Position numbers and translations under genes: made by a program. Positions 35,883-45,127 of a DNA stretch of 64,000 nt are shown here, one piece after another. The notes beneath the pieces were generated by a model. It was not told the origin of the DNA. It searched no databases and worked only from the letters and a program-made list of their open reading frames with translations. The stretch lies in NCBI RefSeq assembly GCF_047946665.1, contig NZ_CP172312.1, positions 1,922,001-1,986,000 of the forward strand. The letters run 5' to 3'. Source of the stretch: Allohahella sp002354735. Its GTDB lineage: Bacteria; Pseudomonadota; Gammaproteobacteria; Pseudomonadales; Oleiphilaceae. Positions within the stretch are counted from its first letter, which is position 1; each line of letters begins with the position of its first letter.

Positions 35883-37166
35883 TCAAAACAGATCAATCGA
35901 GCCGGCACTCATGGACTGCTGGGCTACAGGACTTTTTCTCGAGTTCTGCCGCGCATCGCTCACACGACCAATCTCCTGATCGAGCACCTCATGCTGCTGC
36001 GCTGCACTGTACTGTCCCTCAAGTCCGGCGCTCAGACGCTCTACCGAATCCCGGACAATCGAAATCTGCTCACCGAGATGTACAAGAATTTGCGCAATCA
36101 GATCCTGGAACTGCATCTTCATCGTTACGGAAGAAACATCCGCCTGCACCGCCAGGGCGATCTCGGCCAGGGAATCCGTCGCGAGCGACCGCCGCTCGTT
36201 TACGCTCTGGATCTCCTGCATCAGATGTTCGACTGACTTCTTCGATTGCAATGCGAAATTCATGTCATGCGAGGCAACACCGTTGATAGCCTCCTCGGCC
36301 TGCAACACGAATCCGCTCACATCACTGACATGTTTCTTGATCAGATCACTGAACTGCGTCGAACGCTGGGACAGACTCTGAACTTCCTGGGCAACTACGG
36401 CGAAGCCGCGACCAGCATCCCCTGCTCTTGCAGCTTCGATAGCGGCATTGATCGCCAGCAGATTGGTTTGTTTGGCTATGCTGTCCTGCTCCGAGATCGT
36501 CTTGCGAATATTCGCGACCTCAGTTGTGATGTCACGCATAACGTCCACCAGCTGAATTGACACCTTACTGGTACTCACAGTGGCCTCGACAAAACTGTTG
36601 AGCACTCTGCTGACATCGCTGACCAGCTGCTCAAAGTTCGAAACGGGCTCACCGCTGTTACTCTCCCCGCTCCCTGAAAGCGAACGCGCGACATTCGATT
36701 GCTCTTCAATGTGCTCATTCAGCTTGACGAAGAGGTTCATCAGCGGTGGCACCGAGTCCTGCAACAGATCTGACATCTGCCTGGCTTCCGCCGAAGTATC
36801 GTTCAGGCCTTCAAGGTAGACAGACAGGAGACGCTGATAACCCACCCCCAGCTCTTCCGTGCCTGCATTGAGCTCGTCTTCGGCTACGCCACTGGCGGTA
36901 CCAAGCTCGGCCGCATTCGAGACCAAGGCCAGTACAAGAAGAAGAAGCCCGATGAGACAGCCCACCTGAGCTATGGGCGCAAACACTGGATAGGCACTGC
37001 CCATGAACCCCATCGAAGCGATCACCACGGCCAGCACGACGATCGACACTGCGTAGCCCCGATAGCGCTTGAAGATCACAATGGCATTCGACGTCATAAG
37101 GTAAGCCCGATATGGCAGCGTGAAATGAACTGGCTCAGTACCTTGAAGCTCGGCTGAGCGTGTCAT
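35883..37166 (-). CDS. methyl-accepting chemotaxis protein-like transducer without a periplasmic sensor domain
   Basis: The 427 residues have two membrane helices close together (about 37-56 and 61-83), too close for a sensor domain, then a long cytoplasmic part. That part has the MCP hairpin tip QTNLLAINAAIEAARAG. There is no clear HAMP domain. It ends GSIDLF, similar to the GGVDLF end of CheD. The first Met gives a 23-residue lead before an alternative start at 37097; neither has a strong ribosome site. It heads the chemotaxis operon and probably senses a membrane or cytoplasmic signal. Confidence 0.85.
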   Translation of the reverse strand: MTRSAELQGTEPVHFTLPYRAYLMTSNAIVIFKRYRGYAVSIVVLAVVIASMGFMGSAYPVFAPIAQVGCLIGLLLLVLALVSNAAELGTASGVAEDELNAGTEELGVGYQRLLSVYLEGLNDTSAEARQMSDLLQDSVPPLMNLFVKLNEHIEEQSNVARSLSGSGESNSGEPVSNFEQLVSDVSRVLNSFVEATVSTSKVSIQLVDVMRDITTEVANIRKTISEQDSIAKQTNLLAINAAIEAARAGDAGRGFAVVAQEVQSLSQRSTQFSDLIKKHVSDVSGFVLQAEEAINGVASHDMNFALQSKKSVEHLMQEIQSVNERRSLATDSLAEIALAVQADVSSVTMKMQFQDLIAQILVHLGEQISIVRDSVERLSAGLEGQYSAAQQHEVLDQEIGRVSDARQNSRKSPVAQQSMSAGSIDLF

Positions 37167-37342
37167 ACGAGGGGGATTGCACGCCGGCGACGACGTGTGT
37201 TAGTCGAAGTTTAGATGTGATCAGGGGGGTGTCAAACGAGGAGAAGCATGCAGTACAAATAAAATTTCGGGAGCTAAATTGCGATATGAGCACACGGTTC
37301 GCCCGCATGCTGTGTGCGAGCGAACCGGCTGGCAAATTCGGC

Positions 37343-38437
37343 TCAGCTGTGCCGCTGGGCCTGCAATGATCTTACGCCAACAACAAGAAGCGTAACCGCC
37401 GTCAGAGGCAATATGAACCAGACCATGGCGTCAGTAAACTGAGCGGTCATAGGTGCTTCAGTCGCCGACATGACCACGTAAGCGGTATACGCAATGTAGT
37501 AAGCGAAGAAAAGCAGACCTTCCCAGCGACTGATCACGTAGCCCGAAAAGAAAATCGGCAGACAAGCGAGCGCCACGGCGATCATGACCGGGAAGTCGAA
37601 TGCCAATGCGCTTGGTGACACGGAAAGCGGAATTGGTGACACCAGTGAAGCCAGTCCCAGTACAGACAGCAGGTTGAAGATATTGCTGCCCACGACGTTG
37701 CCCACGGCGATATCACGTTCACCCTTGATGGCCGCCATGACGGATGTAGCAACTTCCGGCATCGAAGTGCCCGCCGCAATTACGGTCAGGCCAATGACCA
37801 GTTCAGACAGACCGAAAGCTCGAGCGAGATCAACGGCGCCTGTCACCAGGAAATCGGAACCCAGCAGCAACAAAGCCAGGCCCACAGCAATAAAAGCGAC
37901 ATTAACCAGCCAGGCGAATTGGCCAGGCTTCTCCTTCAGACCATATTCATCGACAAACTCGTCGCTGGCAGCAGCAGCCTGCTCCTTCCGACTACTGATG
38001 ACTAGATAGGTGGTATAGATGATCACGAGACCGAACAGGATCGCGCCATCGAAGCGCCCGAGCTGACCATCAAAGGCTAGCGCCACGACTAGCACACTGG
38101 CACCAAGCATGACGGGAACATCAAGGCGAATCAGTTGGCGGGAGACAACCAGCGGGATAATCATGGCCGACAGGCCGAGGATGAAAAGCACATTGAAGAT
38201 ATTGCTGCCTATGACATTGCCAATGGCAATATCGCCCTTCCCTGCGTAGGCGGACTGAACACTCACAGCCATCTCGGGTGAACTCGTGCCAAAAGCGACC
38301 ACAGTGAGACCGATCACCAGTGGCGAAATACCAAAGATACCGGCCAGTCTGGCCGCACCTCGGACAAGCACCTCAGCCCCCGCCACCAGCAGTACCAGAC
38401 CGCCAATCAGATATACAATGGTCATTACCATGATCAA
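37343..38437 (-). CDS. CaCA-family calcium/sodium antiporter (YrbG-like)
   Basis: The 364 residues contain ten or so membrane helices in two inverted halves. Each half carries an alpha-repeat: GTSSPE then GNVIGSNIFN in the first, and GTSMPE then GNVVGSNIFN in the second. These are the ion-binding signatures of the Ca2+/cation antiporter superfamily. It probably exchanges Ca2+ for Na+ at the inner membrane. AGGAG lies five bases before a TTG at 38437 and eleven before an ATG at 38431; either may be used. Confidence 0.9.
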   Translation of the reverse strand: MIMVMTIVYLIGGLVLLVAGAEVLVRGAARLAGIFGISPLVIGLTVVAFGTSSPEMAVSVQSAYAGKGDIAIGNVIGSNIFNVLFILGLSAMIIPLVVSRQLIRLDVPVMLGASVLVVALAFDGQLGRFDGAILFGLVIIYTTYLVISSRKEQAAAASDEFVDEYGLKEKPGQFAWLVNVAFIAVGLALLLLGSDFLVTGAVDLARAFGLSELVIGLTVIAAGTSMPEVATSVMAAIKGERDIAVGNVVGSNIFNLLSVLGLASLVSPIPLSVSPSALAFDFPVMIAVALACLPIFFSGYVISRWEGLLFFAYYIAYTAYVVMSATEAPMTAQFTDAMVWFILPLTAVTLLVVGVRSLQAQRHS

Positions 38438-38545
38438 CAGAACTCCTTTCTCGGACAGGATGAGCGCGTGCGCGCGAGGCGGCAGTTTGCCACGAGAAAG
38501 ACTACGGGAGAACTATCTGGAGGTATTAGTTGAAGAATGATTCAA

Positions 38546-38632
38546 TGGTGCCCGGAGCCGGAATCGAACCGGCACGGAGTTGCCTCCGAGGGATTTTAAG
38601 TCCCTTGCGTCTACCAGTTTCGCCATCCGGGC
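38546..38632 (-). tRNA. tRNA-Leu(TAA)
   Basis: The 87-nucleotide gene on the minus strand begins GCCCGGATGGCGAAACTGG. The anticodon loop CTTAAAA gives anticodon TAA (38596-38598). It has the long variable arm of a leucine tRNA, the GGTTCGATTCC T-arm and an encoded CCA. Confidence 0.96.
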
Positions 38633-38675
38633 AGGAACAACAGGCTTGCACCTGTATCTAAATCTAACGTAAGAA

Positions 38676-38749
38676 TGGAGGCGCGGGTCGGAATCGAACC
38701 GGCGTACACGGAGTTGCAGTCCGCTGCATGACCACTCTGCCACCGCGCC
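38676..38749 (-). tRNA. tRNA-Cys(GCA)
   Basis: The 74-nucleotide gene on the minus strand begins GGCGCGGTGGCAGAGTGG. The loop CTGCAAC gives anticodon GCA (38715-38717). The discriminator base is T, as expected for cysteine, followed by an encoded CCA. Confidence 0.96.
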
Positions 38750-38755
38750 TAAAAC

Positions 38756-38780
38756 TAAAAACCCCGAGAGACTCGGGGTT
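38756..38780 (-). terminator. Rho-independent terminator-like hairpin between tRNA-Gly and tRNA-Cys
   Basis: On the minus strand ACCCCGAG, loop TCT and CTCGGGGT form a perfect eight-base-pair stem followed by a T-rich run (TTTTTAGTTTTA). It lies inside the tRNA cluster, between the Gly gene and the Cys gene, so it would end or attenuate transcripts starting at tRNA-Gly. Confidence 0.75.
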
Positions 38781-38790
38781 CAGCAAAATC

Positions 38791-38865
38791 TGGAGCGGGA
38801 AACGAGATTCGAACTCGCGACCCCAACCTTGGCAAGGTTGTGCTCTACCACTGAGCTATTCCCGC
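38791..38865 (-). tRNA. tRNA-Gly(GCC)
   Basis: The 75-nucleotide gene on the minus strand begins GCGGGAATAGCTCAGTGG. The loop TTGCCAA gives anticodon GCC (38831-38833). T-arm and an encoded CCA are present. It is the first gene of a Gly-Cys-Leu cluster with the same order as E. coli glyW-cysT-leuZ. Confidence 0.97.
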
Positions 38866-38984
38866 TAAACTATCTAACCGCCGCAGCCTTGTGGTGACCT
38901 CGTTCGAGGTGCTATGCCTACAACGTTTCAGAGCGCGTAATTCTACCTTTTTGCACCCCGGTGTCAAGCATAAAACTCGGCCTT

Positions 38985-40358
38985 TTACGTTGGCTCAACC
39001 GGCGTGCGCATTGTTACGAATTCCTCGGCACTCGTGGGGTGGATACCAATAGTGCTATCAAAATGCGCTTTCGTCGCTCCAGCCTTGATTGCCACTGCCA
39101 GCCCCTGAATTATTTCGCCCGCATCCGGGCCCACCATATGGGCGGCGATCACTTTGTCAGTCGCTTTTTCGACGATCAGCTTCATCAGCGTACGCTCTGG
39201 ATTGCCGCTCAGGGTATTCTTCAGTCGGCGAAAACTGCTGCGGAAGATGCTGATATCAGCATACTTCATTCTCGCTTCTTCTTCGGAGGGCCCGATGCTG
39301 GCTGCACTGGGTTGCGAGAATACCGCCGAAGCAATCTGGGTATAGTCGATGGCCCTTGGCGGATTGTCTTCACCACCAAAGAGGCTCCTTGCCACAAACA
39401 TGCCTTCTGCGAGCGCAACCGGCGTGAGCTGCACCCGATCAATCACGTCGCCAACGGCGTATATGCCTGCAGCCGCAGTTCGGTACCGCTCATCCACCAA
39501 TACTTCACCGCGGGCACCGGTCTCGACCTCGGTGTTTTCAAGGCCCAGAGCATCACTATTGGGCACCCTGCCGGTGGCGTAGAATACGTGGTCGGTGAAC
39601 TCGGCCTCGTCGTGCCCGAGATCGAGCTTCAAGCGCCCCTGCGCCTGTTCCGCATCAGAGACTTCACTGATTTCATGAACCTGGCGTTCGAGCAGCAGTC
39701 GGATGCCCTTCTCCGCCAATTCGCGATGCAGCTCCTGCCTGATATCGATATCAAAGCGTCGCAGCAGCTGCGGCCCTCTATGCAGGAGTGTGACCTCGAC
39801 ACCCAGACCGTTGAGAATGCCAGCAAACTCGACGGCAATATAGCCACCGCCAACAACTACGGCGCGCTTGGGCAGGGCTGGCAGAGAGAACAGATCATCA
39901 CTCAGGCTGACGAATTCGGAACCTGGGAAGTGAGGCAGAAATGAGCGGCTACCACTCGCTATGAGAAAGTTTTTCGCCTGGTACCGCTGCCCCTCGATGC
40001 TGACTTCATTATTGGACTCAAAATGTGCGCGGCCATCGATCACGTCGACCCCGGCCTGCACCAGCATGTTGCGATAGATGCCCTTAAGACGATTGATTTC
40101 AGCGTCCTTATTGGCCACCAGCGTCGGCCAGTCGAAATCGACCTGTCCTGCCGACCAGCCGTAGCCTGCCGCGTCAGCAAAATCTTCACCGTAATGGGAC
40201 GCGTACATGAACAGTTTCTTGGGCACGCAGCCCACATTCACACAGGTTCCGCCATAGAAGCGGTCTTCTGCGATAGCAACTCTGGCGCCGAATGCAGCGG
40301 CCATTCGCGCCGCACGCACACCGCCAGATCCTGCCCCGATTACTAAGAGATCATACAT
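38985..40358 (-). CDS. gorA: glutathione-disulfide reductase
   Basis: The 457 residues are a flavoprotein disulfide reductase. The FAD-binding GAGSGG is at 8-13, the redox pair C39/C44 is in GGTCVNVGCVPKK, the NADPH fold starts VVVGGGYIAVEFAG, the second FAD motif is AVGDV, and the C-terminal catalytic His is in GIHPTSAEE. It reduces oxidised glutathione with NADPH. The start overlaps the stop of the upstream GNAT gene by one base, so the two are co-translated. Confidence 0.93.
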   Translation of the reverse strand: MYDLLVIGAGSGGVRAARMAAAFGARVAIAEDRFYGGTCVNVGCVPKKLFMYASHYGEDFADAAGYGWSAGQVDFDWPTLVANKDAEINRLKGIYRNMLVQAGVDVIDGRAHFESNNEVSIEGQRYQAKNFLIASGSRSFLPHFPGSEFVSLSDDLFSLPALPKRAVVVGGGYIAVEFAGILNGLGVEVTLLHRGPQLLRRFDIDIRQELHRELAEKGIRLLLERQVHEISEVSDAEQAQGRLKLDLGHDEAEFTDHVFYATGRVPNSDALGLENTEVETGARGEVLVDERYRTAAAGIYAVGDVIDRVQLTPVALAEGMFVARSLFGGEDNPPRAIDYTQIASAVFSQPSAASIGPSEEEARMKYADISIFRSSFRRLKNTLSGNPERTLMKLIVEKATDKVIAAHMVGPDAGEIIQGLAVAIKAGATKAHFDSTIGIHPTSAEEFVTMRTPVEPT

Positions 40359-41032
40359 TATACAACTCGCTTGAAGAGTACAGTCTCGGTGATATTGTCG
40401 AAGCGGACTTCGCCGATACGTTCATACCCCAGACTCTCATAAAATCGCAAATAGCGTGCATTGCCGGTATCAAGACCGATTCCTGAGCTGCGCGGTGATT
40501 CAGCACAGAAGCCCTCGATGGTCTCCATGAGCAGGCGGCCATAGCCACGGCTCTGGTATTTGGGATGCACGCCTATGAATGGCAGGTGATGATAGAGGTC
40601 ATCCGGGAAACAGCGCCGGATCTGGCCATGGTAATCGAGATAGCGCTTGGTAGTTGAGATGCCGGCCGTCATCATCATCCTGAGCCGCCAGCTTAGCTGG
40701 TCGGCAAGATTGAAACGATGTTCGGGCGCGCCTATGAGGGCTACCGCCGCCAGCACATCGTGATCAAGCAGGCCGATTGCGTCCTGCTGATGCTCGAAAT
40801 GCAGCTTTAACCCTTCCCTGAGCGTCGCTCTGACTCGCTGCTCGTAACCAGGCCGGGAGGCTTCGAAAAGATATTTGAATGTCGGCTCGTGTCGGTACGC
40901 GTGATACAGCAGGGACTTCACTTCAGGAATCGCGCTGCTGTGCAGCCTGACGATCGTCGGCTCCTGCTGGGCGACTGCCTCGAGCTTCTCGTCAAACTGC
41001 GCTTCGGTTTCCACGTCCAGGAAATCCGCCAT
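40358..41032 (-). CDS. GNAT-family N-acetyltransferase
   Basis: The 224 residues carry a GNAT fold in the second half: LPFIGVHPKYQSRGYGRLLM is the acetyl-CoA-binding strand, loop and helix, and LDTGNARYLRFYESLGYERI is the C-terminal motif. The N-terminal half resembles the region of GNAT proteins that act on small molecules. The substrate is unknown. It lies immediately upstream of gorA. Confidence 0.85.
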   Translation of the reverse strand: MADFLDVETEAQFDEKLEAVAQQEPTIVRLHSSAIPEVKSLLYHAYRHEPTFKYLFEASRPGYEQRVRATLREGLKLHFEHQQDAIGLLDHDVLAAVALIGAPEHRFNLADQLSWRLRMMMTAGISTTKRYLDYHGQIRRCFPDDLYHHLPFIGVHPKYQSRGYGRLLMETIEGFCAESPRSSGIGLDTGNARYLRFYESLGYERIGEVRFDNITETVLFKRVV

Positions 41033-41131
41033 GAATGTGCCCTACCTGTTGTTCAGCTGACTCAATGAGCGGGTAACGATATATCAGTGCCGGCCGCGAG
41101 ACTACAGTTCATATGGCCGAATCTGGCCCCA

Positions 41132-41656
41132 TTAAAGGGTCAACGAGATTCGGGCGCTGATCTGACCACTGACATCTGTTCGATCGACATTGATCTGCGA
41201 AACTACAATACCGCTCTGCTCCCGCAAAGTCTCGAGCCAGAGCATCATCTGATTGAATTCGATTTTGTCGAGCCAGACGTTTACCTGGTCTTCGCCGCGT
41301 GGCTCGAAGCGTTGCAGCTCCAGATCGAAGTTGCGTGCCGAATTACCAATGACAGAGATCAACGATTGTCCCTGCGGGAGTCCGGCAGATGAGTCGGCCC
41401 CCAGTGTAGTGGCGACAGAGCGAGCCTTGGCCTCGTTCTCCTTCATCCACACCAGCGCTGCTTTTTCCTGAAGTGCAGCAGCTTCTGCTGCATCTGCATA
41501 ACTTGCGACGGGACGCCAGATCAGCGCATAGACGAGGAAGGCAGCCAGGGCGACGCCCAACAGCTGCACCGCAAGCTGGTCGCGACGCGATAGATTGAGG
41601 TAGCTGGCACGTGCCGAACGCAGTGCCGGGCTCTTGTCGAGTAATCTGTTCATCAT
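41132..41656 (-). CDS. gspM: type II secretion protein GspM
   Basis: The 174 residues have a short cytoplasmic N-terminus, one membrane helix (VQLLGVALAAFLVYALIW, about 30-47) and a periplasmic ferredoxin-like domain. GspM pairs with GspL in the inner-membrane platform. Its start overlaps the gspL stop by four bases. It is the last gene of the operon; gspN is absent. Confidence 0.9.
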   Translation of the reverse strand: MMNRLLDKSPALRSARASYLNLSRRDQLAVQLLGVALAAFLVYALIWRPVASYADAAEAAALQEKAALVWMKENEAKARSVATTLGADSSAGLPQGQSLISVIGNSARNFDLELQRFEPRGEDQVNVWLDKIEFNQMMLWLETLREQSGIVVSQINVDRTDVSGQISARISLTL

Positions 41657-43146
41657 GCCCCGGGCGCTCCACGTAGCGTTATCTTGCCTCTGACACCATT
41701 GGCTTCCTTGATCGCAGAGCCGATATCGACCTGATAGCCTGCCTGATTCAAGGCTGTCTTGTACTGGTCGATCTGGCCAAGAGCGGCTGCGCGCACTTCA
41801 ACAGCGAGCTCGCCGCGTTGCGCATTGTACTGCAGATTGCTGAAACTCATGCTGCTGCTGTTGGGCTGGGTGCTTAAACGAAACCCGGCCTCACCAAGCA
41901 TCTGCAGAAAATCAGTCGCAGCAGAACTTGTGTTGGCGTTTCTGATCCGGCCTTCCATCTGGCGCCGCGGATTCGACACACGGCGGTCGGCTGGGAATAT
42001 CGATTTGTAGAGCGCCAACGATTCCTGCTGAAGCTGCTCGGCCTGCTGCTGGTAGAAGAAGCCCCGTACGCCATTAAAACCGAGTAGCACCAGAAACACG
42101 AGACCGGCAGCCATGGCCACGGGCTTCCACTGGCTCAGTCCAGTACTACGACCGTCGGCCTGGGCCTTGTACGGTCCAATACAGAAATTCGCCACGGGGA
42201 AGCGGGTGGCATAGTCACACAGCACAGTAAATGGTGAAGCCTGGTGGCGATGCACCCTGACGGTAAAGCCAGGATGACTCTCGAGTGAGGTCAGCAATAC
42301 AGCATAGCGCTCTGCCATGGCATCCGAAATGGTGACATGCAGCGTGACATCGCTGCCGCCAGCGGAGAGGCCGAGTTCCGCCGCATCGGCATCCTGCAGA
42401 CTCTGCTCGACTGACGCCGTCAGCCCCTCAGGCTTCTCGCTCTCAGCCTGTCCAAAGGTGCTCAGAGAGTCGATAACGAGCTCAACCGATTCGGCAGGTA
42501 CAGAAGTCGCCATGCGACCGGGGGCACAGATCAGCGTATTGACGGGCAAGCTGTTCGCAAATCCATCGTCGCCTACTGATGCACCAAGCTGATCGAAGAA
42601 CAAATGAATGTGTTGCCCCTTGTCAGGGTCATCACCAGCAGCTTTCACGATGCTGTCATGTGCGGCGATCACAATGGCGGCTTCGCAAGTGATCGAGTCC
42701 AGCGGCACAGGTTTCAGCATCGCCTCATTATAGAAGCTTGCAAACAGGTTGCGGCGGCAGACCCAGGTAGGGAAGCCACTCTCGTCACCCAGCTTGACCC
42801 GGGCATCGGCAACCAGATGAACCGACTCGATATCCTCCGCGATCAACTCCTCGACAGCAAACGGCAATGCCTGCTGCATGTATCGCGCCTGCTTGGGCGT
42901 CAGCTTCGCCAGCACATAACCGAAATGCTGCGAAGGCATGATGAACGATAACAGTGCATCTTCGAGGTTCTGCTGCTCTGTCAGCTGCATGATCCCTTCG
43001 AAGGTATCCACACCAGCAGAGAGCTCATGGCCGCTAAAATCGACCAGCGCCCATTCGTAGACCTGTTCGTCATCCGGCTTCGGCGAGACCGGTGCGAGCT
43101 GATCCCGATGGGGATCAACAGGTCGTACAAAAAGTTGGATACTCAT
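41653..43146 (-). CDS. gspL: type II secretion protein GspL
   Basis: The 497 residues have a large cytoplasmic actin-like domain that binds the GspE ATPase, one membrane helix (VAMAAGLVFLVLLGFNGVRG, about 348-367) and a periplasmic domain. It links the motor to GspM and the pseudopilus. The ATG follows the gspK stop by five bases. Confidence 0.9.
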   Translation of the reverse strand: MSIQLFVRPVDPHRDQLAPVSPKPDDEQVYEWALVDFSGHELSAGVDTFEGIMQLTEQQNLEDALLSFIMPSQHFGYVLAKLTPKQARYMQQALPFAVEELIAEDIESVHLVADARVKLGDESGFPTWVCRRNLFASFYNEAMLKPVPLDSITCEAAIVIAAHDSIVKAAGDDPDKGQHIHLFFDQLGASVGDDGFANSLPVNTLICAPGRMATSVPAESVELVIDSLSTFGQAESEKPEGLTASVEQSLQDADAAELGLSAGGSDVTLHVTISDAMAERYAVLLTSLESHPGFTVRVHRHQASPFTVLCDYATRFPVANFCIGPYKAQADGRSTGLSQWKPVAMAAGLVFLVLLGFNGVRGFFYQQQAEQLQQESLALYKSIFPADRRVSNPRRQMEGRIRNANTSSAATDFLQMLGEAGFRLSTQPNSSSMSFSNLQYNAQRGELAVEVRAAALGQIDQYKTALNQAGYQVDIGSAIKEANGVRGKITLRGAPGA

Positions 43147-43151
43147 ATAGG

Positions 43152-44246
43152 CTACTGGTCCAGAATTGCTATTTGTTTGGTGAGCTCGAATTTCTTGCCG
43201 TAATCACGCTGCAGCACGAGCGTTGAGCCGTCGTTGGGGTCACGATACAGCGTCGAAAGCAGGCGCATGATACTGTCTTCGTTTATAGACCTTATACTAG
43301 CCTGAAAGTAACTGCTCGCCAACGTCAGGTCCTGTGACGTACTTCCCTTACCGGCCAATGCAGGCAAGCTCAGAAAGTCCTTGGTCAGATCCTTGAAGCC
43401 ACCAAGCTTGAGCCTTTCGGCCACAATTTCCTCGGCATTCTGCCGTGGAATCGAGAGGGTGGCCATCAACACTGGTACGGTTGCCGTATTCACATTCACC
43501 TGGGTCACCCACCAGGGCAGAAATGCCACGTGGGGCTCGAGCGCCCGATAGACCTCCGGTGTCATCGCTTCGATGAGCCAGAGCTCGGTCATATCTCTGA
43601 ACCAGGTACCACCTGTTCGGTATGGCGGCACCTTACCAAGGTATTCATAGTCCTCGGCGCCCTTGAAGTTCAGTGAGTCCTGATTGTCATCGAGCCAGTC
43701 GACAAAATGCTCCCGGTGCAACTCTGGCGGCCGCTGAATTGAGCCTTCATCGTCGTAGAGACTATCGAGCAGCCGATTGAGTTTCTCCAACGCCAGGGTA
43801 TTCACCGTCGTTCGCAAAGCGCCACTGGCGTCCCGCCCCCCTGTGACTTTCAGCAGACTGTTCATATTGAAACGGCCCTGCAGGTCATCAATCTGGCCCT
43901 CGATGCCAGAGGTCAACGAGATGGGTATCTGTACCGCCCGTACGCCCCAGACCTCATTAAGCGGGTCGGCCTTGTTGTCGACATCGAAATCCACCAGCTC
44001 GCCGGTCTTCTTGTCCTCTTCCAGGTCTTTCTTGAGCAGCAGTCGCGCATAGGTCTCGCCCGCCAGGGCAAACTCCACAGACTGCTGCTGCATGAGCACG
44101 TTAGCGGTGCGCGCAAAGCTGATTTCTGCCGTGGTGCGCATGGCGGTGACAATGGCTGTACCGAGAGCGACGACAAGTAGCACGAGTATCAGCGCCACAC
44201 CGCGCTGGCGTTGCGACGCACCAGTGACTGTACGGAAACGGATCAT
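43152..44246 (-). CDS. gspK: type II secretion minor pseudopilin GspK
   Basis: The 364 residues start with a short leader ending G16 before V17 and a hydrophobic helix. The usual Glu at position +5 is replaced by Leu, as is normal for GspK. The large body with a helical insertion (WVTQVNVNTATVPVLMATLS) matches GspK. It caps the pseudopilus tip with GspI and GspJ. Its start overlaps gspJ by four bases. Confidence 0.92.
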   Translation of the reverse strand: MIRFRTVTGASQRQRGVALILVLLVVALGTAIVTAMRTTAEISFARTANVLMQQQSVEFALAGETYARLLLKKDLEEDKKTGELVDFDVDNKADPLNEVWGVRAVQIPISLTSGIEGQIDDLQGRFNMNSLLKVTGGRDASGALRTTVNTLALEKLNRLLDSLYDDEGSIQRPPELHREHFVDWLDDNQDSLNFKGAEDYEYLGKVPPYRTGGTWFRDMTELWLIEAMTPEVYRALEPHVAFLPWWVTQVNVNTATVPVLMATLSIPRQNAEEIVAERLKLGGFKDLTKDFLSLPALAGKGSTSQDLTLASSYFQASIRSINEDSIMRLLSTLYRDPNDGSTLVLQRDYGKKFELTKQIAILDQ

Positions 44247-45127
44247 TGGTCGAAGCCACCTGAATCTATGGGAACCTGCCCTGCGCCACCCTCACCTTCC
44301 GGCTGAAACCCACCGCCGGACTGGCTGCCATCGATGGGCACCTGACTGCCACCATTCTGGCCGTTCTGGTCGCCAGGACTCTGGTCGCCTGGATTCTGCC
44401 CCTCATTGCCGCCAGGTGTGGTCGCGCCAGGAGCCTGCTGACCCGCATTCTGGGGCACGGCCGGCTGCTCGAATCCGGCCAATGCAAACAGGCGCTGCAA
44501 CTTGCCATACACTTTATGAGTGAACGTGACCTCTACTATTCGAGGAACCGTCGTGTTGATATCGACCTTGCCAGAGCCCAGCTGCGCCGCAGTTGGCCAG
44601 TCCGTCTGCCATTCGTTGGCATCGTCCAGCAGCCGGATGGTGAAATCACTGACATCCGTCATGAGTACCTGTCTCACGGGCTCCGAGTCCTGTGGTTGGT
44701 CAAGTACCGACCAGTAATAGCGAATGAGCTCTTCTTCCTCAACCGCATAGGCGACGCGCTGCAACTCACTCCGAATAGGAATCTGCTCTAAATCCTTGAT
44801 GTTCTGGAGCAGCTGCCGAGGATCCCGCCAGCCAGTGCGGGTAAACTGGATATCGTACATGGTGTCTGTGGTGCGAACGGCTGGCTGAAGGTCGCCAAAA
44901 CCATCTCGGACTGGTCTGGCAATGATCTGCTTGAAATCTCGGCTGATGACCGAATCGGCCAGCTGGAGGCTGCGCAGCTGGGCGCCACGAAGCTCCAGCG
45001 TGTCGTTGACGCGAATGGTCTGACTCAGCAGCGTTGCTGTGCCGGTACCAATGATCGCAGTTACGGTGATGGCGATAAGAATCTCGAGCAGCGTAAAGCC
45101 GTGCGCAGGTGCCTTAATACGCATCAT
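44243..45127 (-). CDS. gspJ: type II secretion minor pseudopilin GspJ with Gly/Asn/Gln-rich tail
   Basis: The 294 residues have a leader cleaved at G10-F11 with E15 at +5 and the pseudopilin helix. The body (to about 210) matches GspJ. The last 80 residues are low-complexity Gly, Pro, Asn and Gln and contain the motif QVPID twice, each followed within a few residues by Gly-rich sequence. GspJ normally has no such tail. The tail may be disordered and surface-exposed at the pilus tip. Confidence 0.9.
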   Translation of the reverse strand: MMRIKAPAHGFTLLEILIAITVTAIIGTGTATLLSQTIRVNDTLELRGAQLRSLQLADSVISRDFKQIIARPVRDGFGDLQPAVRTTDTMYDIQFTRTGWRDPRQLLQNIKDLEQIPIRSELQRVAYAVEEEELIRYYWSVLDQPQDSEPVRQVLMTDVSDFTIRLLDDANEWQTDWPTAAQLGSGKVDINTTVPRIVEVTFTHKVYGKLQRLFALAGFEQPAVPQNAGQQAPGATTPGGNEGQNPGDQSPGDQNGQNGGSQVPIDGSQSGGGFQPEGEGGAGQVPIDSGGFDQ

